Assembly: GCA_024277475.1 (NCBI GenBank)
Contig: JAJRVC010000470.1
Coordinates: 1-17,810, forward strand
Source of the DNA: Deltaproteobacteria bacterium
GTDB lineage: Bacteria > Desulfobacterota > Desulfobacteria > Desulfobacterales > JAFDCJ01
Length of the DNA: 17,810 bases
Direction of reading: 5' to 3'
Position numbers and translations under genes: made by a program
The notes under the pieces: model-generated
Database searches by the model: none
The model's input: only the letters and a program-made list of their open reading frames with translations
What the model was told of the DNA's origin: nothing
Shown here: positions 8,701 to 13,221 of the stretch, one piece after another
How the letters are laid out: each line of letters begins with the position of its first letter
Numbering within the stretch: the first letter of the stretch is position 1

Positions 8701-8927
8701 ACAGGAGCCTTGGCACAGAAGCCGTGGCAGCCCGTGGCGCGAACTTCTACTTTGTTAGAGAGACCCCGGCTCTTTACTTCTTCGTTTAAAGCCTCCAGAA
8801 CCCCCGCGGCACCGTATGCCCGGCAGCCGGTCATACATACATGAACTTCGGTGAGCCCCTCTTTTTTGCGGGCCAAGATCTTGTTGCGGAACCACTCGAG
8901 CCGGCCGATAGATGAAAGTTTTTCCAT
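5796..8927 (-). CDS. NuoF-like / GltD-like fusion, NADH-dependent flavin Fe-S oxidoreductase
   Basis: A 1043-residue electron-transfer protein. In order: a thioredoxin-like 2Fe-2S domain (C31, C35, C67, C71); the NuoF core with FMN/NAD-binding GRGGAGFPTGLKW (185-197) and ADEGDPGAF; the NuoF 4Fe-4S ligands in SCGKCAPCRLG (C474, C477, C480, plus C520); a cysteine-rich linker typical of glutamate-synthase small-subunit proteins (C550, C555, C563, C567, then C602, C606, C610, C614); and a GltD-like flavin domain with VAIVGAGPAGL (655-665) and a second nucleotide fold TVVVGGGNVAVDVA (788-801). It probably oxidises NADH with the NuoE-like protein and feeds MetV-MetF. Two nucleotide-binding flavin sites would allow electron bifurcation, which is inference. 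The start at 8927 follows an AAGAGAG site; the longer frame from 8960 begins in repeat DNA. Confidence 0.9.
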   Translation of the reverse strand: MEKLSSIGRLEWFRNKILARKKEGLTEVHVCMTGCRAYGAAGVLEALNEEVKSRGLSNKVEVRATGCHGFCAKAPVIAIEPMGVQYQEVTPRDAAEIVAQTLERKQLIDRLAYRTPKTFQPIFYRNQIPFYAKQERRVLANCGRIDPTNIEHYIAAGGYQALVKALSKMTPERVIDEVQSAKLRGRGGAGFPTGLKWKFARQAEGRPKYVVCNADEGDPGAFMDRAILEGDPHAVVEGMLLGAYAMGSEYGFIYVREEYPIAIDHLTLAIEQAKELGLLGENILGSGTNFDLSLRLGAGAFVCGEETALMASIEGQRGMPRARPPFPAQAGIDGKPTNINNVETWANIPLIVKNGAGWYGQVGTANSKGTKIFSLAGKVNNTGLVEVPIGSTVKEVIFDIGGGIPKGRAFKAVQMGGPAGGCVPAQFLNLAIDYDTIQRIGAIMGSGGMVVLDENNCMVEIARFFLSFTQSESCGKCAPCRLGTTQLLETLTRITRGQGRMEDIDSIRELGNTMTEASLCGLGQACAKPALSTLKYFLKEYEDHIQEHRCAGAVCDSMVISACQHACPAGIDVPNYVAAIAEGDYKKSVEIIRERNPFPAVCGRICIHPCEYKCRRGELDQPVAIRALKRLASDWYFTNIGPARDPFPVTRTEKVAIVGAGPAGLTCAYYLAEMGYRTTVFEAQSVAGGMLGIAVPEFRLPRQIIAEEIQYIENCGVEIRYNSPIDAKHTFNDLLAEGFKAVFIAAGAQASKHIGIPGEGEDLVGLYYGLDFLSSVRMGAKVPLSGKTVVVGGGNVAVDVARTALRSGARDTRIFCLEPRDEMPAWEKDVAEAIDEGIVINASQSPSRITHENGRVTGIEFTRCVCVFDDEGCFNPTCDLEDTRFVEADNVIISIGQAADMSFLSADSQLERQLWGALVVNTNTLSTNIPGVFAGGDFTTGPTFVIRAIASGRRAAIAIDKFLGGDSSRVRIPDEKSARHTTAKLALEEESTEDKPRIDVEFEDAGDRIRDFREVEKGFTEEDARREATRCLRCDLEKEENGI

Positions 8928-8950
8928 GTTTTCGTACTCTCTTTTGTAAT

Positions 8951-8990
8951 AACCGTTCACAGGTTCAGGGTTCAGGGTTCACTGGTTGTG
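8951..8990. repeat. Heptad array, GGTTCAG family, between nuoE and the fusion gene
   Basis: GTTCACA, GGTTCAG, GGTTCAG, GGTTCAC, then a degenerate GGTTGTGGG tail. It lies inside the operon and supplies the spurious ATG at 8960. Confidence 0.75.
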
Positions 8991-9003
8991 GGCTTCAAAG
9001 TTA

Positions 9004-9041
9004 GAAGTGAACTAAAGTTACTTTGAACTTTAGTTCACTTC
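9004..9041. repeat. Perfect 16-bp inverted repeat at the nuoE stop
   Basis: GAAGTGAACTAAAGTT (9004-9019) and AACTTTAGTTCACTTC (9026-9041) are exact inverted copies around a 6-nt loop. The nuoE stop codon (9035-9037) lies inside one arm. No U-tract follows on the coding strand, so it is more likely an mRNA-processing or stabilising hairpin, or a by-product of converging repeat words, than a terminator. Confidence 0.7.
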
Positions 9042-9514
9042 GAACCCTTCCGATACTCTCCCAGGACGCTGGTCATTTTGGCTGGAGAAAGTTTGCCGAA
9101 GTAATCGCGATTGATCATCATGGTCGGTGCCAGAAAACAGGCGCCCAGGCAAGCCACGGTTTCCAGCGTGAACTGATAGTCCGGGCTGGTTTCGCCCTCC
9201 TCAAGACCCAACTCCTGCTTCATCAATCGCAGGATGCTGCGGCTGCCTTTGACATGACAGGCAGTACCCCGGCACACCTTACACACATATTTGCCTTTGG
9301 GTTTCAGCGAGAAACCGGAATAAAATGTGATAACTCCCTGGACCTGGGAGGGGAACAGATTGAGCGCCGCGGCGATCGGTTCAATGGTTTCCGGGGGTAC
9401 ATAGCCAAACGTTTCCTGAACATCCTGCAGCAGGGGGATAAGTTCCCATTTTCCACTTTTGTGTCGTTCAATGATGCCATCGAGTTTTGTCAAGTCAATC
9501 TCAGGGGGTTGCAT
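9035..9514 (-). CDS. NuoE-like 2Fe-2S subunit (24-kDa type)
   Basis: A 159-residue thioredoxin-fold ferredoxin subunit of the NuoE/HydA-associated type. It has the helical N-terminal part (LIPLLQDVQETFGYVPPETIEPIA) and the 2Fe-2S ligand pattern C81-x4-C86 (VCRGTACHV) and C122-x3-C126 (ACLGACFLAP). Length is normal. It is the first gene of the minus-strand set that continues with the NuoF/GltD fusion, metV and metF. NuoE subunits relay electrons next to NuoF, so a soluble NADH dehydrogenase module feeding the reductase is likely. The ATG at 9514 has GAGG about eight bases upstream. The operon promoter is not obvious: the 190 bp upstream are largely a CAGGGTT heptad array followed by the insertion sequence, which may have displaced or altered it. 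Confidence 0.92.
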   Translation of the reverse strand: MQPPEIDLTKLDGIIERHKSGKWELIPLLQDVQETFGYVPPETIEPIAAALNLFPSQVQGVITFYSGFSLKPKGKYVCKVCRGTACHVKGSRSILRLMKQELGLEEGETSPDYQFTLETVACLGACFLAPTMMINRDYFGKLSPAKMTSVLGEYRKGSK

Positions 9515-9584
9515 ATGGGTGCCTCGGTATTTGGTTCGTTAAGATCGTTAGAATACATTCATTCGTCATCATAGATGGCTGATT

Positions 9585-9689
9585 GTGGGTTGTGGGTTCA
9601 GGGTTCAGGGTTCAGCGTTCAGGGTTCAGGGTTCAGGGTTGTGGGTTCCGGGTTCCGGGTTCCGGGTTCAGCGTTCAGGGTTCAGGGTT
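9585..9689. repeat. Heptad array, CAGGGTT family, left of the IS (15 units)
   Basis: Fifteen units in perfect 7-bp phase: CAGGGTT with variants GTGGGTT, CCGGGTT and CAGCGTT. A sixteenth unit is interrupted by the IS after CAG. The GGG tracts recur every seven bases. A dispersed word (GTTAGAATACATTCATTCG near 9547-9565, also in altered form near 12744) precedes the array. Confidence 0.9.
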
Positions 9690-9693
9690 CAGA

Positions 9694-9699
9694 CATAAT
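9694..9699 (+). promoter_or_regulatory. -10-like half of a predicted circle-junction promoter
   Basis: CATAAT at the left IS end. In the excised circle it would lie 18 bp after the TTGACA of the right end (11424-11429) and read toward the transposase. In the integrated form the two halves are apart. Confidence 0.5.
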
Positions 9700-9707
9700 G
9701 GTTGACA
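9698..9707 (+). repeat. IS left inverted repeat
   Basis: ATGGTTGACA is the inverse of TGTCAACCAT at 11432-11441. A second inverted block, AGACCTGC (9718-9725), matches GCAGGTCT at 11408-11415 with a different spacing. Confidence 0.8.
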
Positions 9708-9718
9708 GCTAAAGAATA

Positions 9719-9805
9719 GACCTGCCATCCTTGCAAACTTGGGTTATATTGGAAGCTTGAATAAACAAACGGTTCAATACAGAGCCAAAACCAAGGAGGC
9801 AGGTC
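9719..9805 (+). promoter_or_regulatory. Ribosome-site sequestering hairpin before the transposase
   Basis: GACCTGCCATCCTT (9719-9732) pairs with AAGGAGGCAGGTC (9793-9805), leaving one bulged A. The downstream arm contains the entire AAGGAGG ribosome site and reaches the transposase ATG. Transcripts starting left of 9719 would fold the site away and limit transposase synthesis. Confidence 0.65.
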
Positions 9806-10915
9806 ATGGAAAAGAGAATAAAGTATATCGGTTTGGATGTCCACAAAAATTCAATTGCTATTGCTATTGCAGATCAAGGCCGGGATCAAGAGGTTCGTTT
9901 TTATGGAACCATAAAAAATCGCCTGGATCTAATTGACAAATTTATTCGCAAGATGATTTCCGACGGATCCGAGCTGCGTTTTGTTTATGAAGCCGGTGCC
10001 TGCGGATATCAGCTTTACCGTCATTTTACCAAAAAGGGTTTCGAGTGTATGGTAACGGCCCCATCGCAAATACCGAAAAAAAGCGGTCGCCGGATTAAAA
10101 ATGATCGCCGTGATGCCATCGATTTGGCACGTCTTTATCGAGCCGGTGAACTCACAGCTGTCTACGTTCCGCATCCGGAAGATGAAGCCATGCGTGATCT
10201 TACCCGAGCCAGAGAAGACGCTAAGTACGCCACGCGAAAAGCCAAACAACAATTAGGCGGTTTTTTGCTGCGTAACGGCTATATCTTCACCGGCAAAAGC
10301 AACTGGTCCAAAGCCCATTACAATTGGATCGCAGACATTAAATTACCGCATCCCTGTCAGCAAATTACCTTGCACGAATATGTTGATGCCGTGCAAACCG
10401 GTTGCGAGCGTGTCGATCGTCTTACACAACAAATTTTAAATCTTACCGAAAACTGGCGCATGGCCCCTGTGGTCAAAGCGCTGCAGGCGATGCGTGGCGT
10501 CTCCACGATTGTGGCCACCACCACGGTGGCGGAGTTAGGTGACCTGGGCCGTTTTGATCATCCTCAACAAGTCATGGCTTATCTTGGCCTTGTGCCCTCG
10601 GAACATTCAAGTGGCGAAAAGGTTAAAAGAGGCGCGATCACAAAAACAGGCAATGGCCATGTCAGACGCGTGTTAGTCGAGGCCGCTCAAGCCTATCGTC
10701 TTCCAGCCCGCATTAGCCGTGTGCTGTTAAAAAGACAGGATGGCCTATCACCGCAAATCCGGGAAATAGCCTGGAAAGCACAACTGCGATTGTGCCAACG
10801 ATATCGACGTCTGATGGGCAGGGGCAAACCAGCAAACGTCGTCATTACTGCAATTGCCAGAGAACTCATCGCCTTTATGTGGGCGATTGCCAAACAGGTA
10901 ACACCGGTAGTCTAA
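9806..10915 (+). CDS. IS110-family DEDD transposase
   Basis: A 369-residue recombinase. The N-terminal RuvC-like DEDD domain shows D11 in IGLDVHKNS, E62 in VYEAGACGY, and D100/D103 in KNDRRDAIDLARL. A middle coiled region follows. The C-terminal Transposase_20 domain (about 220-310) contains LQAMRGVSTIVATT, YLGLVPSEHSSGEKVKRG and ITKTGNGHVRRVL; S268 or S269 in HSSG is the likely catalytic serine. In characterised members of the family (IS621) the enzyme works with a bridge RNA that pairs with donor and target DNA. Start ATG 9806 has a strong AAGGAGG six bases upstream, held in a predicted hairpin. Length is complete and no frameshift is seen, so the element may be active. Confidence 0.95.
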   Translation: MEKRIKYIGLDVHKNSIAIAIADQGRDQEVRFYGTIKNRLDLIDKFIRKMISDGSELRFVYEAGACGYQLYRHFTKKGFECMVTAPSQIPKKSGRRIKNDRRDAIDLARLYRAGELTAVYVPHPEDEAMRDLTRAREDAKYATRKAKQQLGGFLLRNGYIFTGKSNWSKAHYNWIADIKLPHPCQQITLHEYVDAVQTGCERVDRLTQQILNLTENWRMAPVVKALQAMRGVSTIVATTTVAELGDLGRFDHPQQVMAYLGLVPSEHSSGEKVKRGAITKTGNGHVRRVLVEAAQAYRLPARISRVLLKRQDGLSPQIREIAWKAQLRLCQRYRRLMGRGKPANVVITAIARELIAFMWAIAKQVTPVV

Positions 10916-10949
10916 TGCCCAGCAACAGGCAACATCAAACGTAAACTTA

Positions 10950-11123
10950 TTTTTGCCTTAACGTCATTTTCCTTTTTAACCGTTGCGTTGAGAATATCAA
11001 GGTGTTTGAAATTTTTTTGGCTGATTTTAAAAATTAAGGAAAAAAAAATTCAAGCCCTTCGGGTCAAAACCCTGACATCCCCAACGCAACGGTTCGACGG
11101 CAGCTATGACGTTAAAGCAAAAA
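10950..11123. repeat. Nested inverted repeats inside the IS 3' region
   Basis: Outer arms TTTTTGCCTTAACGTCAT (10950-10967) and 11106-11123 match at 17 of 18 positions. Inner arms AACCGTTGCGTTG (10978-10990) and CAACGCAACGGTT (11082-11094) match perfectly. The gaps between arms are 10 and 11 nt, and the 91-nt centre contains further pairing (TTTGAAATTTTTTT against AAAAAAAAATTCAA). The whole 174 bp would fold into one long hairpin. It could be a structured RNA of the element or a small palindromic insertion; no target duplication is evident. Confidence 0.7.
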
Positions 11124-11184
11124 ACTGAAAATATATTCGAAAGGATCAGCAACGAACAACTCACATAACTGTCTTCCAACTTTA

Positions 11185-11358
11185 TGGTAGAGGTGCGATC
11201 ACGGTAAGGAGAATCCTCGTGAACCCTGTGGGAATAGATTTTAATCGAAACTCCCGTGTTCAGACAGAGGCAGCTCCGCGACGAAGCCAAGTCAGGCGGT
11301 ATCCAACCCGCGTATATCAGAGTGATTCACCGTCGTTATATTGATCCCGCCTCTACCA
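11185..11358 (+). ncRNA. Candidate bridge RNA of the IS
   Basis: A closing stem (TGGTAGAGG... at 11185-11201 with ...CCTCTACCA at 11342-11358; one mismatch, one wobble) encloses two stem-loops. Stem-loop 1: CCTC 11215-11218 with GAGG 11267-11270, 11-nt internal-loop arms 11219-11229 and 11256-11266, and apical stems GGGA/TCCC and GATT/AATC. Stem-loop 2: GCGACG 11278-11283 with CGTCGT 11331-11336, a large internal loop, and apical GCGG/CCGC. Arm 11220-11228 (TGAACCCTG) is complementary to CAGGGTTCA at 11444-11452. Arm 11258-11266 (GTTCAGACA) is identical to the left junction at 9687-9695. In stem-loop 2, ATATCAG (11314-11320) equals the right IS end plus core (11440-11446). This is the target-loop and donor-loop layout of IS110-family bridge RNAs. 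The left donor guide is only a weak match. Pairings were made by eye. Confidence 0.7.
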
Positions 11359-11423
11359 AAGGGCTGGAATGCAAAACTACAACTAACCCTGTTAAAAAAA
11401 AAGGCGCGCAGGTCTGTTTTCTC

Positions 11424-11429
11424 TTGACA
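11424..11429 (+). promoter_or_regulatory. Outward -35-like TTGACA at the right IS end
   Basis: A perfect TTGACA points out of the element. After circularisation it would stand 18 bp before CATAAT of the left end (15 bp of right end, AG core, one base). No -10 match follows it in the present right flank. Confidence 0.55.
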
Positions 11430-11431
11430 AG

Positions 11432-11441
11432 TGTCAACCAT
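11432..11441 (-). repeat. IS right inverted repeat
   Basis: TGTCAACCAT is the exact inverse of 9698-9707. It stands 3 bp inside the right end. Confidence 0.8.
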
Positions 11442-11446
11442 ATCAG

Positions 11447-11604
11447 GGTTCAAGGGTTCAAGGGTTCAAGGGTTCAGGGTTCAAGGGTTCAAGGGTTCAG
11501 GGTTCAAGGTTCAAGGGTTCAGAGTTCAGGGTTCAAGGTTCTGGGTTCTGGGTTCAGGGTTCGGGGTTCAAGGGTTCAGCGTTCAGGGTTCTGGGTTCGG
11601 GGTT
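11447..11604. repeat. Heptad/octamer array, CAGGGTT family, right of the IS
   Basis: About 21 units: CAGGGTT, CAAGGTT, CTGGGTT, CGGGGTT and CAGCGTT heptads mixed with CAAGGGTT octamers. It continues the array left of the IS but with more 8-mers, so the two halves differ in composition. Frames read through it (GFKGSRVQGF-like) are artefacts. Confidence 0.9.
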
Positions 11605-11639
11605 GATTGGGTGATTTAGTTTTGAATTAAAAATAATGT

Positions 11640-11673
11640 GGCCGCAAAAAGGCACAAAAATAAAATTTTACAC
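11640..11673 (-). repeat. 34-nt dispersed repeat, copy 1
   Basis: On the minus strand it reads GTGTAAAATTTTA then TTTTTGTGCCTTTTTGCGGCC. It matches 12831-12864 on the plus strand at 33 of 34 positions. A third, partly altered copy lies at about 13162-13195, just upstream of the exopolysaccharide operon. Confidence 0.8.
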
Positions 11674-11723
11674 TTAGTAATTTCAGTAGGCTATGAGATC
11701 AAAATACGATATTAGATGTTCAG

Positions 11724-11750
11724 TGTTCGACGTTCATCTTTTCTTCCCTC
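11724..11750 (+). repeat. 27-nt dispersed repeat, copy 1
   Basis: TGTTCGACGTTCATC followed by a pyrimidine-rich CTTTTCTTCCCTC-like tail. It is the same as 12418-12444 except for one base. The next word, TAGCGAAGC..TCTTCCATC (11755-11774), recurs at 17337-17356. Confidence 0.8.
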
Positions 11751-11827
11751 GTCCTAGCGAAGCAATCTTCCATCTTTTCCCCTTTTATTTCTTTATGTCT
11801 GTGTCCGGGTGTCTGCGGCTAATACTC

Positions 11828-12097
11828 TCATTCTTTAACCAGCGGCACCCTCTGCAGATGAAGCCAGATCATCAAAACAAAACCGACGGTACTCAGGCCA
11901 TACATCAGCAGGTTTGATTTTAGGAACAGGGCAGCAACCATCACGATTGCACCGGGTAATGCTGCTTTTGCCCAGTGGCGATACGTGATTCTGACCGACT
12001 TGCCACAGGACATACAGGTTACCGGCATTCCGGGGCTCAAGAATATTTTCCTGAGAACGGTGACGGCTCTTTTCTCACAATAGGGGCATTTGTACAA
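11828..12097 (-). CDS. Small zinc-ribbon membrane protein, unknown function
   Basis: An 89-residue protein not recognised as a named family. The N-terminus carries a zinc-ribbon-like pair of CxxC knuckles (C4-PY-C7 and C28-MS-C31). It is followed by two hydrophobic segments (about residues 46-60 and 63-80) and a short charged tail ending PLVKE. It would sit in the cytoplasmic membrane with the ribbon inside. The start is TTG at 12097, with GGTGA about five bases upstream; no ATG is available in frame close by. It is isolated among dispersed repeats, with no operon partner. Composition and the conserved knuckle spacing argue for a real gene, but its role cannot be inferred from this window. 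Confidence 0.7.
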   Translation of the reverse strand: MYKCPYCEKRAVTVLRKIFLSPGMPVTCMSCGKSVRITYRHWAKAALPGAIVMVAALFLKSNLLMYGLSTVGFVLMIWLHLQRVPLVKE

Positions 12098-12417
12098 AAT
12101 TTCACCATATCTGTTTATTCTAACCTCGAAAACCTGGTCCTCCCTACGGGCTGGAAGCTGGACCCGGGTATCTATTTCTTCGTAAACTCTGAAGTCAGTA
12201 TAGAACTAGCAATTTTCATGCCAAATTGCGGTTGCAGAGAAACCCCATACCGGTTGGGGGTTGACTTGGTGCTCCAATTCGTAATTACAGTGACGTCTTA
12301 GCCGTAATGTTTTTTCACCATCCTTCCCTTACACCCTGCGGCTTATGCCCTTTTTTTCATGTCCGCGAGTGTCCGCATGTGTCTGCGGTAAATTATTCCT
12401 TTTCATTCAAAATTCGA

Positions 12418-12444
12418 TGTTCGACGTTCATCCTTTCTTCCCTC
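12418..12444 (+). repeat. 27-nt dispersed repeat, copy 2
   Basis: Second copy of the 11724-11750 word (26 of 27 positions). Here it leads straight into phased pyrimidine heptads. Confidence 0.8.
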
Positions 12445-12537
12445 TTCCATCCTCCCTCGTCCCTCTTTCTCTCCAACCTCCGGAATTCTTATCTCCCCAA
12501 CTTTAGTCACTTCCAACTTCAACTCACTTTAGGTATG
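12438..12537 (-). repeat. Heptad arrays, GAKGGAY and AAAGTT/AAGTGA families, inverted
   Basis: TTCCCTC, TTCCATC, CTCCCTC, GTCCCTC, TTTCTCT and CCAACCT are phased at 12438-12479. They are followed by CAACTTTA, GTCACTT, CCAACTT, CAACTCA and CTTTAGG. On the minus strand the order is AAAGTT/AAGTGA words, then GAGGGAC-type words, the same order as on the plus strand at 16131-16260. Confidence 0.75.
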
Positions 12538-12775
12538 GAATAAATTACCCAAAATTGTGAAAAAAATGTAATAATTGAGCCAGATAAAAAAATCGGCGCA
12601 GACAACCCGGAAAACTCCGGATTGTGAGATCGTGGAATAGGTTGACAGGTTTTTGCGAGAGGCGTCAAAAAATCGACGTTTCCCTAAGAATGGTTTGGTC
12701 AGAGGAAAAAGGGCCATTTATGGATGGAAACTAATTAAGAGTCGGTAGAATACATTTATTCGTCATTCCAAATGA

Positions 12776-12791
12776 TGGCATAATATTTGCT
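12776..12791 (+). promoter_or_regulatory. Sigma-54-like (-24/-12) promoter
   Basis: TGGCATAATATTTGCT matches the -24/-12 consensus TGGCAC-N5-TTGCW, with GG and GC at the correct 12-base spacing. It points toward the exopolysaccharide operon, which starts 430 bp downstream. Sigma-54 control is known for some exosortase-linked polysaccharide loci; the link here is inference. Confidence 0.55.
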
Positions 12792-12798
12792 TTATTGA

Positions 12799-12831
12799 GA
12801 TATAGATAGATAGATAGATAGATATAGATAG
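12799..12831 (+). repeat. GATA tetranucleotide tract
   Basis: A run of GATA units with one ATATA interruption on each side. It begins eight bases after the -12 element, where transcription from the sigma-54-like promoter would start. Confidence 0.85.
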
Positions 12832-12864
12832 TGTGAAATTTTATTTTTGTGCCTTTTTGCGGCC
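12831..12864 (+). repeat. 34-nt dispersed repeat, copy 2
   Basis: Plus-strand copy of 11640-11673 (33 of 34 positions), placed in inverted orientation to it. Confidence 0.8.
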
Positions 12865-12971
12865 CTATCAAAGCCACATCACATTTCACTCTCCAAGGCC
12901 CGGCAGGCTGAACCGGTGAACGGTTACGATTCAACGTACTCTTGACGGGCCGAAATGATATGGTTACAATT

Positions 12972-12999
12972 AGTTCACAGGTTCAGCGTTCAGGGTTCA
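12972..12999. repeat. Short GTTCA-family heptad run
   Basis: GTTCACA, GGTTCAG, CGTTCAG, GGTTCAA in phase. The same words precede metF and the NuoF/GltD fusion. Confidence 0.7.
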
Positions 13000-13221
13000 A
13001 AGCTTGAGTGAGTGAAAATATAAAAGTCCTCTGCGAGCTCGGCGGCTCCGTGGTGAAAAAATCTTACGGCTAATGCGCAGCGGTTAAAGACAACAATCTC
13101 GTAAAAAGTCAAAATTCCCGACTTATTATCTTATAACGTATTGAAATAATAATGTTAAAAAATTTTATTTTTGTGTTTTTGTGCCTTTTTGTGGCCATAT
13201 CAAAGATAATTAGGACAGAAA

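Larger units (their letters stand above)
9691..11446 (+). mobile_element. IS110-family, IS1111-type insertion sequence
   Basis: The element carries one DEDD transposase (9806-10915) and a long 3' non-coding region. Both ends are defined by the heptad array it interrupts: the left side reads GGGTTC-AG-ACATAATGG and the right side CCATATC-AG-GGTTCAAGG. Removing 9693-11446 restores an in-phase heptad array, so the core dinucleotide is AG (CT on the other strand) and the element is 1754 bp with one core copy. The 10-bp inverted repeats are subterminal, 7 bp (counting AG) from the left end and 3 bp from the right end. As I recall, that asymmetry is typical of the IS1111 subgroup, which also lacks larger target duplications. 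Confidence 0.9.
12098..13221. other. Gene-free repeat mosaic upstream of the exopolysaccharide operon
   Basis: About 1.1 kb without a convincing gene. It contains the 17-nt word also found at 4042-4058, a 27-nt repeat, pyrimidine heptads, a CCGGA/TCCGG hairpin near 12609, a sigma-54-like promoter, a GATA tract, copies of the GTGCCTTTTTG repeat and a short GTTCA heptad run. Short open frames here (for example 12529-12717 on the minus strand) lack family features. Confidence 0.7.

Noticed and set aside
10950..11123. Integron attC site
   Set aside because: There is no GTTRRRY/RYYYAAC core pair, no integrase and no cassette structure; the arms are fully symmetrical.
11027..11290. 87-codon minus-strand frame in the IS tail
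   Set aside because: It crosses the palindromic block and the candidate bridge RNA, lacks a ribosome site and has no recognisable domain.
9585..11604. CRISPR array
   Set aside because: Units are 7-8 bp with no spacers and no cas genes nearby.
11256..11619. Two open frames across the right heptad array with GFKGSRVQGF-like repeats
   Set aside because: They are produced by the 7/8-bp array itself and have no start context or family features.
12641..12675. Sigma-70 promoter at TTGACA near 12641
   Set aside because: No acceptable -10 hexamer at 16-18 bp spacing and no gene close downstream.
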